A program made the translations under genes and the position numbers. Shown one piece after another: positions 17,241-26,664 of a stretch of 64,000 nt of DNA. The notes below the pieces were generated by a model, which saw only the letters and a list, made by a program, of their open reading frames with translations, had not been told where the DNA came from and did no database searches. How positions within the stretch are numbered: the stretch's first letter is position 1; the number at the start of each line of letters is the position of its first letter. Source of the stretch: Anabaena cylindrica PCC 7122 (GTDB lineage: Bacteria > Cyanobacteriota > Cyanobacteriia > Cyanobacteriales > Nostocaceae); assembly GCF_000317695.1 (NCBI RefSeq), contig NC_019771.1, positions 3,476,001 to 3,540,000 of the forward strand, read 5' to 3'.

Positions 17241-18452
17241 ATGACAGAGATGATCCAACAACTTGAAACAAATGAAACATCCTCTGCTGTTTCTGAGAAC
17301 AAAGTTAAAAAACATTTGAAACTTAATGAAATCAACTATAAAAATAATACTGAATCAGATTACACAGAGAAAATAACTGAGCTAAAAAATAACTTCAACT
17401 ACAGCAGCAACAGAGATTATTATTGGAGTGAACCTGAGCTTTCAATTTTATACGGTACTCCACTTTACGAAGCGGCTTCCCCTACCCAAAGGATCGCTCT
17501 TAATCATCTTTTTTGGGTTGGAGGTTACAACCTAACTGCTGCAAGTGAAACTAATACCGCACTTTACAATCAAATTACAAGTAGCGTTTTTTATAGTCTA
17601 GGTGGCTACGAAACTCTCTGCCATGAATTGGATATTGAAACTTCTCAAGAACGCTACCATATTCAGGCTTTTCGTACTATTGCTAATCAGACGGAGATAG
17701 GTTTACTAGGTGATATCATCATTGGCAATCCTTTCTCAGGAAAAGAATCTCAGCTAATGCAAGGAGGAATGATTGGGCGTTTATCACCTGGAATCATGCG
17801 ACATTTATTCAGTTTCAATTGGGGTAGTACACCTTTTTTAGCATCCCAGTACTATACCTTACGCTTCATCGCTAATATGATTCTCAAACTTACAGAATAT
17901 AGTCGCTCCCAGTATTTTAAGAAGTTAGAGAAGAAAGGCGCGTTTATTCCTATTCCTCTAGCTGTTTCTCATTACCATTTCTTAGATGAATCTTTCCATA
18001 CTACTACTTCCCAACTGATTGCTCACGATTTGTATAAGGACTTCCCCAAGCCAACAGCCTATGAAAAATTCATGGCTAATTTGTCAATTTACATGATGCA
18101 AGTAACTGTCCTCAATACTCTGTCTGGGGCCGCAGTTGGGAGCTTTTATCCAGATAAACTTTTGATTATGCCCTTGATATACAAAGTACTCAGAACACCT
18201 CTGTTTGATATGTCTGCTCAAGAAGCTCTATCTTGGATAGAAAAATCCTTATGTCATGAACACGAAGGTTTTCATGCTGTACTTAAGTCTCATCAACGTC
18301 TCTTGTCCGAATTGCGGCGGTTTTTTCAAGATGTTGACTATCTGTGGCCGGTTAATCGTGAAATGCGCGTTATGGCTTCAGGAGGATCAATTAGCAAGGC
18401 TATCCAAGATAACATTCAGGGTTTTGAGCAGTTCTCTCGGTCTGCTACCTGA
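17241..18452 (+). CDS. Second AurF/CylC-fold dimetal protein
   Basis: A 403-residue ferritin-like protein with the complete ligand pattern: E103, E137-x2-H140 (QERYH), E219, then H246-x3-E250-x2-H253 (HFLDESFH). The 34-residue gap between E103 and E137 matches AurF, where the first two glutamates are 35 apart. The leading ~55 residues are polar and look disordered. It is only distantly similar to the dimetal protein at 6789-8087, so it is not a recent duplicate. It may be a second halogenase or a hydroxylase, N-oxygenase or desaturase; the pathway contains no obvious amine, which argues against N-oxygenation. It follows the CylK-like gene, from which the MITE separates it. Confidence 0.75.
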   Translation: MTEMIQQLETNETSSAVSENKVKKHLKLNEINYKNNTESDYTEKITELKNNFNYSSNRDYYWSEPELSILYGTPLYEAASPTQRIALNHLFWVGGYNLTAASETNTALYNQITSSVFYSLGGYETLCHELDIETSQERYHIQAFRTIANQTEIGLLGDIIIGNPFSGKESQLMQGGMIGRLSPGIMRHLFSFNWGSTPFLASQYYTLRFIANMILKLTEYSRSQYFKKLEKKGAFIPIPLAVSHYHFLDESFHTTTSQLIAHDLYKDFPKPTAYEKFMANLSIYMMQVTVLNTLSGAAVGSFYPDKLLIMPLIYKVLRTPLFDMSAQEALSWIEKSLCHEHEGFHAVLKSHQRLLSELRRFFQDVDYLWPVNREMRVMASGGSISKAIQDNIQGFEQFSRSAT

Positions 18453-18544
18453 ATGTTTTGGTTGATTTAGACCAAGGTAATTGCGATCGCACAAAAAATA
18501 AAATCGCGCCAGTACTTAATATGGAATTAAAGCAGGTCAATTTT

Positions 18545-18723
18545 ATGAATAACAGCCATTATGATGTCGTTGTTATCGGAGGGGGCCCTGCTGGATCTAC
18601 ATTGTCTACTTTCTTAGCTCGGAAGAAATAGTAGAAAAAATGAGTAATGATGAACTTCAGCAGAATGCAAAAGGTAAGCGATCTCCCAGAGCTTACATCA
18701 GTTCATATCAATCTAAAGTTTGA
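18545..18723 (+). pseudogene. Relic of a FAD-dependent halogenase/oxidoreductase, internally deleted
   Basis: The ATG at 18545 opens a frame reading YDVVVIGGGPAGSTLSTFLA, the FAD-binding Rossmann start of flavin-dependent halogenases and related monooxygenases. It ends at a TAG (18629) after 28 residues. A second frame continues across the junction as EEIVEKMSNDELQQNAKGKR to a TGA at 18721, and looks like the authentic C-terminus of such a protein. The gene has therefore lost most of its middle and shifted frame. The 3' neighbours are intact. Confidence 0.75.
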
Positions 18724-18735
18724 TGAGTAAGTTCT

Positions 18736-19740
18736 ATGAACCTTTCTGAAAAAACGCTTCTTATTTCTGGAATCAGTGGGTTTATCGGTTTGCGTGCCAC
18801 TGCGATCGCTCTCACAAAAGGAATGAAAGTCCGGGGGCTACAACATTCTCAACTCCAGGCTCAAAAAGCTCAACAACTAGGTGCTGAGGTAATTGTTGGT
18901 AGTGTCACTGATCCTGCTGCTGTCCGCAAGGCTTGCCAAGATGTGGATATAGTTCTACATACGGCTGCTATTGTCAAAGAACATGGATCACTCAAGGAAT
19001 TTCGTGATGTCAATGTTGGTGGCACAATTAACATGGCTAAAGCGGCTAAGAATGCAGGTGTTAAAACCTTTGTTCATCTCTCCAGTGTTATAGTCTATGG
19101 TTATAACTATCCCAATTACGTCACTGAATCCGGGCCAATTTTTGCGGAGAATCATCCCTATTGTCAGACCAAAATAGAAAGCGAAAAAGAACTTTTACGA
19201 CTCAATTCGCCACCTGATTTTAATATTATTATCCTCAGACCAGGAGATGTTTACGGGCCTGGGAGCTACCCCTGGGTAGTCCGACCACTCGCAATGATGC
19301 GCCAAAAAATATTTCTGTTGGCAAACAATGGACAGGGAGTGATGAATCATCTCTATGTGGACAATCTCATAGATGCCATCTTTCTGGCTATGGAAAAAGA
19401 AGCCTATGGAGAAGTTCTTAATATTACTGACGGAGAAGAGACTTCTTGGCAAGAATATTTTACGCGTTTAGCTGATATTGCTGGGTTGTCGGCACCTTCT
19501 TCTCTGCCTAAAAATGAGCTCAAACTGCTAATTCAGTTGCGCTATCAGGGACAGAAGCTTTTGGGTCAGAAAGTTGATATTGTGCCGGAAACTTTAGATT
19601 TTATCACTCGCCCCTATGCTTATTCGGTTGTTAAAGCAGAGAAATTATTAAACTATAAACCAAAAATTGATTTGGAAGAGGGAATGCGACGCACTCAGGA
19701 ATGGCTACAAACAGTGGACTTGAATGTTTTAGATAAGTAG
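18736..19740 (+). CDS. NAD(P)-dependent epimerase/dehydratase (extended SDR, 3-beta-HSD-like)
   Basis: A 334-residue extended short-chain dehydrogenase. The nucleotide motif is ISGISGFIGLRA (residues ~10-21), the mid-motif HTAAIV, and the catalytic pair is in PYCQTKIESEK (YxxxK), preceded by a HLSSVIVYG strand. Sugar-nucleotide epimerases, 3-beta-hydroxysteroid dehydrogenases and ketoreductases acting on long acyl chains all have this form. In this cluster it could reduce or oxidise a hydroxyl/keto group of the lipid product. The next gene begins 8 bp downstream, so the two are probably co-transcribed. Confidence 0.8.
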   Translation: MNLSEKTLLISGISGFIGLRATAIALTKGMKVRGLQHSQLQAQKAQQLGAEVIVGSVTDPAAVRKACQDVDIVLHTAAIVKEHGSLKEFRDVNVGGTINMAKAAKNAGVKTFVHLSSVIVYGYNYPNYVTESGPIFAENHPYCQTKIESEKELLRLNSPPDFNIIILRPGDVYGPGSYPWVVRPLAMMRQKIFLLANNGQGVMNHLYVDNLIDAIFLAMEKEAYGEVLNITDGEETSWQEYFTRLADIAGLSAPSSLPKNELKLLIQLRYQGQKLLGQKVDIVPETLDFITRPYAYSVVKAEKLLNYKPKIDLEEGMRRTQEWLQTVDLNVLDK

Positions 19741-19748
19741 GTGGAACG

Positions 19749-20546
19749 ATGAACTATAAACACAATGTTCCTATTGAGCCGATTACAGATTCAGAAAGTC
19801 TTCCTTTTACCTGGGAACGCCTCATCCCTAAACAGATACCAAATGATCCAGCCAGTCAAAAGCTTTTTGAGATCCATCTCCGGCGTTATGAAACCGCAAC
19901 ACGCTTTGTAAAAGGAAAAAGGGTTCTGGATATTGCCTGCGGGACTGGATACGGTAGTCAGATGCTTCGTCTTGCTGGTGCGATCGCTGTGGTAGGTGTA
20001 GATATATGTCCAGAAACGGTACAATATGCCAGAAAGCACTATCAAGAAAATAATGTAGAATTTGTTTGTGCTGATGCTCTTGATTTCGAGTGGAAGGAGC
20101 ATTTTGATGTTATTGTTTCTTTTGAGACGATAGAACACGTCATCCATCCTGACAAATTTCTAGATCGTCTCCGCTATCTCCTGCTTCCAGAAGGTAAGTT
20201 GTTACTGTCAGTCCCTCTCGGTGAAACTCGGCATATAGACCCCTATCATCTTCATGCATTTAGTCAGGAGGATGTGTTTGCACTGCTTGAAAAAGCAGGT
20301 TTTTTGGTAGAACAGTACCGTTGTGATGATTGGTGTCTGACTCGTAGGGATCTTCTGCTCTGGAGACAACTCTATCCAGCTGCTAGGCCAAATATGCGTG
20401 AACAATTTTTAACTCTTAGAGGATGGCAACTCCTGCGCGATTTTTGCTTTCGAGGCGTTATTAATGTTCCTGAATTCATGGTTGCAGCCCAAGCAATCAA
20501 AAATCCAGTTGTTGAAAAGCGTCAAACTCCAACACACCTCGATTAA
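19749..20546 (+). CDS. Class I SAM-dependent methyltransferase
   Basis: A 265-residue methyltransferase of the type 11/UbiE-like group. Motif I is VLDIACGTGYGSQML (~residue 60), followed by AVVGVDICPE and the post-I strand FDVIVSFETIEH. It has GGTGGAACG just before the ATG. It differs from the phthiotriol-type enzyme at 10905-11741 and may act on another position of the product, or on a glycan; no glycosyltransferase gene is visible nearby. It is the last gene of the biosynthetic region on this strand. Confidence 0.8.
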   Translation: MNYKHNVPIEPITDSESLPFTWERLIPKQIPNDPASQKLFEIHLRRYETATRFVKGKRVLDIACGTGYGSQMLRLAGAIAVVGVDICPETVQYARKHYQENNVEFVCADALDFEWKEHFDVIVSFETIEHVIHPDKFLDRLRYLLLPEGKLLLSVPLGETRHIDPYHLHAFSQEDVFALLEKAGFLVEQYRCDDWCLTRRDLLLWRQLYPAARPNMREQFLTLRGWQLLRDFCFRGVINVPEFMVAAQAIKNPVVEKRQTPTHLD

Positions 20547-21549
20547 TTAAGCCAAGAGGGACGGTTTACTCGGTCTTACATTTTTTAAGCGGATATCTTT
20601 TGTATTTTTCCAAAAAATATAGGTATTTTTTAAGCTTTTGGCGATCGCTACGGCGAGTGTAGCAATCGCTATCTAACTACAAATAGTCCTATGTATGTAA
20701 CATTAGTATGCTACGGTGTAAAACGCAAGAATTCAGCTTGAATACGACCGTATATTTACTATTGTTAGTACTTGTGCGTAGACAACATTAAATCACATCT
20801 TAATATAAGTAAAAATAATATCTAAAAACCTGTTGGTTTGAAGATTTAATCAGCAAACAAGTGTGTTTTTTAGTACAAAACTTTGCATCTTCCTCGGTTA
20901 ATTATAGGTTATAAAGTGACAATTATAAAGTTTGGATTAAATCCTTAAAACCCTTATTCAGATGGCACTTATGTCTTTAGTGTCAAGCAATTTTGATGTT
21001 GTTTGTCCCCTCTTAGTAAAATTACAAGAGTTAAGTAATACTATATAAATAGTGCTGCACTATACCTTTCTTTTATCTAAAATTCCGTCAAGCTTAGGCA
21101 GGTTTGAAATTTTTACATAAAAAATATTTTACATTTATACATCGCTGTTTTATTATTGATATGATGTCATACAGCAGTAGCAAAACCACCTAAATCTTCC
21201 TAGGTTCTCAGGTGAAAAAAGCAACTTTGACAACAGCACAACCTCCAAGTATTTATATTTAGATACTTGAGATGTGAATAGCTCAATTAATGATATTTTT
21301 CCATTACTATGTGGGTACAAATATTATCTAGAGGCTATTGATGTCTTCTTCGTATGTGCATTAAAGAAGCAATGTCAGTATTAGCAGTTTTATTCAAGTA
21401 ACTGATTCAGTTACGCGACTAGTGACTTAATCTCTGATTACTTCGGAACTTGTTGACATTGAATGGCCTTGAGTCATCGAATCAAACGCGCTTCCAGTCA
21501 GTAGCCAACAGAAACAACAATAAATATTCAATACATCCCGAAAGAAACA
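20547..21549. other. 1-kb gene-free interval upstream of the exported-protein operon
   Basis: No convincing coding frame. It is strongly AT-rich, contains one HIP1-like GCGATCGC near 20641, and probably holds the promoter and a long leader for the gene at 21550. No RNA gene was recognised. The frame beginning at 21450 is out of phase with the 21550 gene and looks spurious. Confidence 0.5.
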
Positions 21550-24078
21550 GTGAAGTATCAAAAATCCAAGTTTTACCGTTCTTTAGTTGCGATCGCATTA
21601 TTAGCCAATGGTTCTTTCCAATTACTAGCACCTGCAATGGCAGAAGGAACTACCGCAGGTGAAACTATTAGCAACACCGCAACCGCAACTTACGAAGACC
21701 CCAATAGCCCAGGAACAACCTTAAATACTACCTCCAACACCGTCACTATCACCGTTGCAGAAGTCGCAGGTATAACCGTTTCAGCCGCAGGAATAGTAGA
21801 TAACAACGGTGGAACTGTAGGAGTTGGAGACCTATTAATCTACACCTACACAATCACCAACGTTGGTAACGACCCGACCACATTCCGCATTCCTAACTTA
21901 GCCACCACCACTGGTCCAGGTATAGTATCAGGAACCTTACCCGGCGCTACTACAGCGAATAATCTCCAATACAGCACTGACGGCGGCACAACTTGGATAG
22001 AAATTACTAATACTGAAGAAATCACACCCTCAGTTGCTCCTAATGGCACTGTCTTGGTTCGTGTGCCAATAACTGTACAAGTAGGCGCTCAAACAGGGGA
22101 AACTATTGCAGTTACCTTAGGTAACACCCCTGGTAATGCTCAAAACCAACTTCGCATCCCAAATGGTGGTGACGTATACACAGTAGATAACCCGGATGCT
22201 GCTGCTAATGAAGCAGATGGCCCACCCATCAACGGGACACGGGAAGCCAGCGCAGTTCAGGATATTCAAGTTGGTGTCACAGCAAAAACTTATGCATTAG
22301 CTACCATTCTCAAAGTGCGTAGTGAATACGACAATAATGCAACTGTAAATAATATTACAGATGACACACTAACCTATGATTTAGGTTTGCGCGTAGAAAG
22401 CAATGATGTCACTGGCAGTGGCATCACCCCAGCACCTTTAGCCGGGACAACCATCAATGTTGATACTGTTAATGGTTCTTATATCCTCGTTTCTGATGCC
22501 ATTCCCGCAGGTACACAACTAGCAGCAGCACCCACTCCGCCTACTGGTTGGGACGCAGTCTATACCACATCTGATCCAGCGACGTTTAACGCCAATACAG
22601 CAGTATGGAAACGTTTCCCCTTACAAGGTGCTGATACCTTGGCAGGTATCACCCGCGTTGGTTTTATCAACAAAACCAATACCATAACTTCCATTGCTCC
22701 TGGTACAACAGTCAATGGTTTTTCGATTCAGTTAGCGATGCCAACTGCGACTTCACCATTAAAAGTCATCAACATCGCCCAATTATTTGGTCAAACACCA
22801 GGTAATGATCTCCCAGTTTACGATGAATCCGGTGACCAAAATCCCAGTAACTTCGATGGTTCTACACCACCAGTTGGTACAGATACGAATGCTGATGGTC
22901 TTCCCGATGATTTAACTAGTACCATTACTGATGGCTTAGTAACAGACACAGAACTAGCCGCAACGGGAACAGATACAAGCAACAATAATACTGGTACTGG
23001 TGAAGCTGGTGAAGCCAACGTCTTCGATGTAGTAGTAGTTGGAGCAGCGTCAGTTCTGAACGGGCCACAGGGTGTACCAAATGCTATTGGTCCAACTGAT
23101 AATAATGATGACTTCACCAATAAATCAGCCCTTGTTCCTGCTGGTACTGCACCGGGTTCTACACTTGATCCGCAGTCAGTTGGTTTCACTAATACTCTTC
23201 AGAACAGTGGTACAGACCCAGGTGATATCACACTAGAGCCAACCGCACCAGTAAATCCATTAGACTTGCGTGATGGAACACTGGTAACTCTTACCTATGA
23301 TGCCCAATCTGTTATCTATACCTACGATCAAGGAGCCGGAACTTTCACTACTACTGGTACACCAATTACAATCCCAAATGTTGCTCCTGGTGCGACTATT
23401 AATTATGGTGTAGAAGTTAATTTACCAGCGAATACTCCATTATCAACTGATACTATCGCCGATTATGCAGGCGATACAGAATTTGGCTTCCCAGTCCGCA
23501 TCACTGCCACAATTGATGTAGCAGGTACTACGACAACAAATATCACCATTGACCGGGTATACACTGGTTACTTGAAACTGGTGAAACTCTCACGAATTTT
23601 ACAAGGAACTGGTCCAGCAGTTGGTACAGGTCAAGATAATTTTGAATCTACACCTGCCGTCAATGGTATTGATCCTAATTCCACTGTTACTGATGTACCC
23701 AGAACTCCAGCACCAGGCAATATTATTGAGTATCTAATTCGGTACACAAATATTTCAGATGCCCAAGCTGGTACGGGTAATGTGATTTTGAACGCTGACA
23801 AAATTGTGATTACTGAAGATGGTACTACAGGCACTAACAATTGGGCTTTAGATAATGACACTAATGGTCAAAGTGATACTAGCAATATTGTTGGTTCAGC
23901 CCAAGATTCAGGTGCTTCTACGATCAACTTCTTTAGTGGTAATCCAGCTACAACTGGTAGTATTGATCAAACCGGTACTACAGTCAATACTGATGTCACC
24001 AAATATATCAATCAAGTCACAGGAATAGTTGCACCAGGTGTCCAAAGAACATTCATTTTCCAACGTAAGATGAATTAA
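21550..24078 (+). CDS. Exported DUF11-repeat protein, large
   Basis: 842 residues starting at a GTG. A signal peptide is evident (basic KYQKSKFYR, hydrophobic core, LAPAMA/EG cleavage region near residue 32). The mature part is Thr/Asn/Gly/Asp-rich and beta-strand rich with almost no cysteine. DUF11-like units (VGDLLIYTYTITNVGNDPT near residue 95, and PAPGNIIEYLIRYTNISDAQ near residue 720) are typical of secreted or surface-anchored proteins. No membrane anchor or sortase signal is seen, so it may be held by the outer-membrane protein of the same operon. Confidence 0.75.
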   Translation: MKYQKSKFYRSLVAIALLANGSFQLLAPAMAEGTTAGETISNTATATYEDPNSPGTTLNTTSNTVTITVAEVAGITVSAAGIVDNNGGTVGVGDLLIYTYTITNVGNDPTTFRIPNLATTTGPGIVSGTLPGATTANNLQYSTDGGTTWIEITNTEEITPSVAPNGTVLVRVPITVQVGAQTGETIAVTLGNTPGNAQNQLRIPNGGDVYTVDNPDAAANEADGPPINGTREASAVQDIQVGVTAKTYALATILKVRSEYDNNATVNNITDDTLTYDLGLRVESNDVTGSGITPAPLAGTTINVDTVNGSYILVSDAIPAGTQLAAAPTPPTGWDAVYTTSDPATFNANTAVWKRFPLQGADTLAGITRVGFINKTNTITSIAPGTTVNGFSIQLAMPTATSPLKVINIAQLFGQTPGNDLPVYDESGDQNPSNFDGSTPPVGTDTNADGLPDDLTSTITDGLVTDTELAATGTDTSNNNTGTGEAGEANVFDVVVVGAASVLNGPQGVPNAIGPTDNNDDFTNKSALVPAGTAPGSTLDPQSVGFTNTLQNSGTDPGDITLEPTAPVNPLDLRDGTLVTLTYDAQSVIYTYDQGAGTFTTTGTPITIPNVAPGATINYGVEVNLPANTPLSTDTIADYAGDTEFGFPVRITATIDVAGTTTTNITIDRVYTGYLKLVKLSRILQGTGPAVGTGQDNFESTPAVNGIDPNSTVTDVPRTPAPGNIIEYLIRYTNISDAQAGTGNVILNADKIVITEDGTTGTNNWALDNDTNGQSDTSNIVGSAQDSGASTINFFSGNPATTGSIDQTGTTVNTDVTKYINQVTGIVAPGVQRTFIFQRKMN

Positions 24079-24266
24079 TCTTGTGTCTGTCTGAATACTG
24101 ATCATATCTGTTTGGTCTGGTAATGGGTAATTGAGAAAAGCAACTACCAACTACACCAAACTGATGATCAGTAATTAGCCAGACTTGGTGAAACTTATAT
24201 CCAGCGTTGTTGATATTATCAGCAACGCTTTAGAAAATGTTAGCAAAGTCTACATTTGTATCAAGA

Positions 24267-24325
24267 AAATCCTTTTTTAAGGGTAAAATAATCTTCTCAA
24301 AGTCATCCTTAAAAAGGAGGATTTA
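24267..24325. repeat. Imperfect inverted repeat (AATCCTCCTTTTTAAGG type)
   Basis: AAATCCTTTTTTAAGGGT on the left faces CCTTAAAAAGGAGGATTT on the right with a ~25-bp loop. It lies in the 346-bp gap between the first two exported-protein genes and could act as a hairpin attenuator or be a small dispersed repeat. Nothing else was recognised in the gap 24079-24424. Confidence 0.45.
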
Positions 24326-24424
24326 GGAAGATTAAAATTTGTGAATACATCAGCCACAACTTTTTCAACATCCTCTCAAAATAGAAAAACCCGATCAGCA
24401 AATTAATCAAAGCAGGTAATAACA

Positions 24425-24988
24425 ATGAAACAAGTTTATATTGCCAGTATTGGTGCAATTTCCTTGATGATGGCAGCACCATTAATAGGTCAAATTCCTG
24501 GTGTAACTTCTCTCTTTCAGTTAGAAAGTGCAACTGCTCAAAATACTAAGAATCAATCACAACTACAGTTGCAGTTGGTAGCAGAAAAGCAAGTAGAAAC
24601 GCAGGATCAACAAGGTAATAAAATCAAGAAATGGGAAGCTTTGAAAAATCAAGCCGTAGTCAAACCAGGGGATGTATTGCTATATACATTAAAGGGGGAA
24701 AATAAGAGCGATCGCCAACTCAAAAACCTCACTTTAAATCAACCCATACCCAAACAAATGTCCTATGTCTTGAAAAGTATTAATACTAGTAGCAATACCA
24801 CTATCACCTACAGCATTGATGGTGGACGCACTTTTGTCAAAAATCCCACTATTAAAGTTACCCTTCCTAACGGAACAGTAGAAACTAAACCAGCACCAGC
24901 AACTGCTTATACTAATATCCGCTTACAAGTACCAACAATTGCAGCTAAAACCACATTTAAAGCCACTTATCAAACTCAAGTGCGCTAA
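24425..24988 (+). CDS. Small exported DUF11-like protein
   Basis: 187 residues with a signal peptide at the N-terminus (KQVYIASIGAISLMMAAP core, likely cleavage after about residue 39 at ATAQ/N). The mature part carries one DUF11-like unit (VKPGDVLLYTLKGENKSDRQ followed by LTLNQPIPKQM and a VPTIAAKTTFKATYQTQV ending). It is a single-unit relative of its larger neighbours, which suggests a periplasmic or surface partner in the same assembly. Confidence 0.75.
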   Translation: MKQVYIASIGAISLMMAAPLIGQIPGVTSLFQLESATAQNTKNQSQLQLQLVAEKQVETQDQQGNKIKKWEALKNQAVVKPGDVLLYTLKGENKSDRQLKNLTLNQPIPKQMSYVLKSINTSSNTTITYSIDGGRTFVKNPTIKVTLPNGTVETKPAPATAYTNIRLQVPTIAAKTTFKATYQTQVR

Positions 24989-25110
24989 TCATAAAAAATT
25001 AGTAATGGGTAAACACTTTTTTAAAATTACCCATTACTAACTAGTTTAAAAAATCTGTTTTATGGAATAGCAAAAATTAAGATTTTTTAGTTATTAAATA
25101 ACTAATAACA

Positions 25111-26664
25111 TTGTGGAAAAAATTGGACATGATTAATAAACGTAAATCTAGAAAAAATTATTTTATTAAAAAACTATTGCCAAGACTGATAACAGCAATG
25201 ATTTTAGGATGTATTTTGCAAACTCCCATAGCTAACATAAATAGGGTAATAGCCCAAAGTACAACAATTATCACGAATCAGGCTGATTATACCTATACAG
25301 ATCCTGCAAATGATGAAGGTGAGTTTAAAGCAAGTTCTAGTAAACTGGACTTCAATTTCAGTTCATTAGTTGACCCTCTAGGGCAAATTTTAGGTTGTGC
25401 TGGTACACTCTTACCAGACTATACAGGTTTCTCTGTTGGTGTGTATGAAGCTAACTCTAACGATCCCACAGGATCTGAGTTAGGAAATTTAGTTTCCTTG
25501 ACACGGACAGAACTACCAGATACTCCTAATAATATTCCTGGAGGAAAAGCACCAAATATTGAAAATAGTAATCCCTATTTTATTACCAATAATCCCGCAG
25601 GTGTTTATAATTTTCTTCTTGATCCTAACAAAGGTCAAACCCAACCAGGAAAAACTTATATTTTTGTGATTAATACCCCAGCTAATTCTATCTATAAACA
25701 ACGCCGAATTAAAATTGTTATTTTAGATAGCATTGATGTCGCAGGAACAGCTAACAAAGTTATTCGTTATCTTGCTACTTCTTTAGATGGACAACCCATC
25801 AGTTTAACGGGTGGAACAACAGTAGAAGCCACAACTGTTTTAGTTAATAATGCCGAACTCCAAGGACTAAACTTATTAGCTTTTGAACTAACAACAAACT
25901 TGTGTCAACCCAGTCAAATACAGATCATCAAAACAGGTGATCGCGCAACCGCTGAACCCGGAGACACAGCCATCTATCGCGTATCACTCAAAAATCAATC
26001 AGATGCGGATTTGAATAATATCATAGTCACCGATAACTTACCTTTAGGCTTTCAATTTTTACCCAAATCTGTCCGGGGAGAATTAGAAGGAAACCCAGTT
26101 AGTGTTACCAGCGAAATTAACGGTAATACCATCACATTCCGCACAAATATTACTCTTTTAAGTTCAAAAGTTATCAACATTGCTTACGCTGTTCAACTCA
26201 CAAATGATGCTCAAAGAGGTACAGGTCGAAATAGTGCCATTGTCAATGCACAAAGAATTGATAACGGCTTTAGTGTCAAAGATGGGCCAGCAACTCACCA
26301 ACTAAAAATTAGACCAGGAATAGTCAGTGATTGTGGTACTTTAATTGGTCGCGTATTCCTAGATAAAAACTTTGATGGTGAACAACAAAATGATGAACCA
26401 GGAATACCTAACGCAGTAATTTTTCTGCAAGATGGTAATCGGATCACCACAGATCCTAATGGTTTATTTTCCGTGGCCAATGTCTTACCTGGAAGTCACA
26501 CCGGAGTTCTTGATCTGAGTAGTGTTCCTGGTTATGCCCTCGCTCCCAATCACAAATTCCGTGAACGTAATAGCCAATCTCGGTTAGTGCGTTTAGAACC
26601 AGGTGGTTTGGTGAGAATGAATTTTGCTGTCACCCCCATCTTTCAGGAGCAAGTAAAGAAATGA
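25111..26664 (+). CDS. Exported DUF11 protein with a C-terminal SdrD_B-like domain
   Basis: 517 residues; a TTG starts the longest frame and ATG at 25129 is a plausible alternative. A basic N-terminus and hydrophobic stretch (ITAMILGCILQTPIANI) form a signal peptide. After a beta-rich region comes a DUF11 unit (~residues 275-390: AEPGDTAIYRVSLKNQSDAD, ITVDNLPLGF-like). A B-repeat/SdrD-like domain follows (GRVFLDKNFDGEQQNDEPGI, ~residues 410-500), with a DxNxDG calcium-type loop. Its stop overlaps the start of the next gene (ATGA), so the two are translationally coupled. Confidence 0.75.
   Translation: MWKKLDMINKRKSRKNYFIKKLLPRLITAMILGCILQTPIANINRVIAQSTTIITNQADYTYTDPANDEGEFKASSSKLDFNFSSLVDPLGQILGCAGTLLPDYTGFSVGVYEANSNDPTGSELGNLVSLTRTELPDTPNNIPGGKAPNIENSNPYFITNNPAGVYNFLLDPNKGQTQPGKTYIFVINTPANSIYKQRRIKIVILDSIDVAGTANKVIRYLATSLDGQPISLTGGTTVEATTVLVNNAELQGLNLLAFELTTNLCQPSQIQIIKTGDRATAEPGDTAIYRVSLKNQSDADLNNIIVTDNLPLGFQFLPKSVRGELEGNPVSVTSEINGNTITFRTNITLLSSKVINIAYAVQLTNDAQRGTGRNSAIVNAQRIDNGFSVKDGPATHQLKIRPGIVSDCGTLIGRVFLDKNFDGEQQNDEPGIPNAVIFLQDGNRITTDPNGLFSVANVLPGSHTGVLDLSSVPGYALAPNHKFRERNSQSRLVRLEPGGLVRMNFAVTPIFQEQVKK

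Noticed and set aside
17241..18452. Plain ferritin or ribonucleotide-reductase-like identity
   Set aside because: The spacing E...ExxH...E...HxxxExxH is that of AurF/CylC proteins rather than ferritins.
22818..23189. 123-codon minus-strand frame inside the large DUF11 gene
   Set aside because: Antisense shadow of a Thr/Gly-rich coding region; the plus-strand protein has a signal peptide and domain structure.
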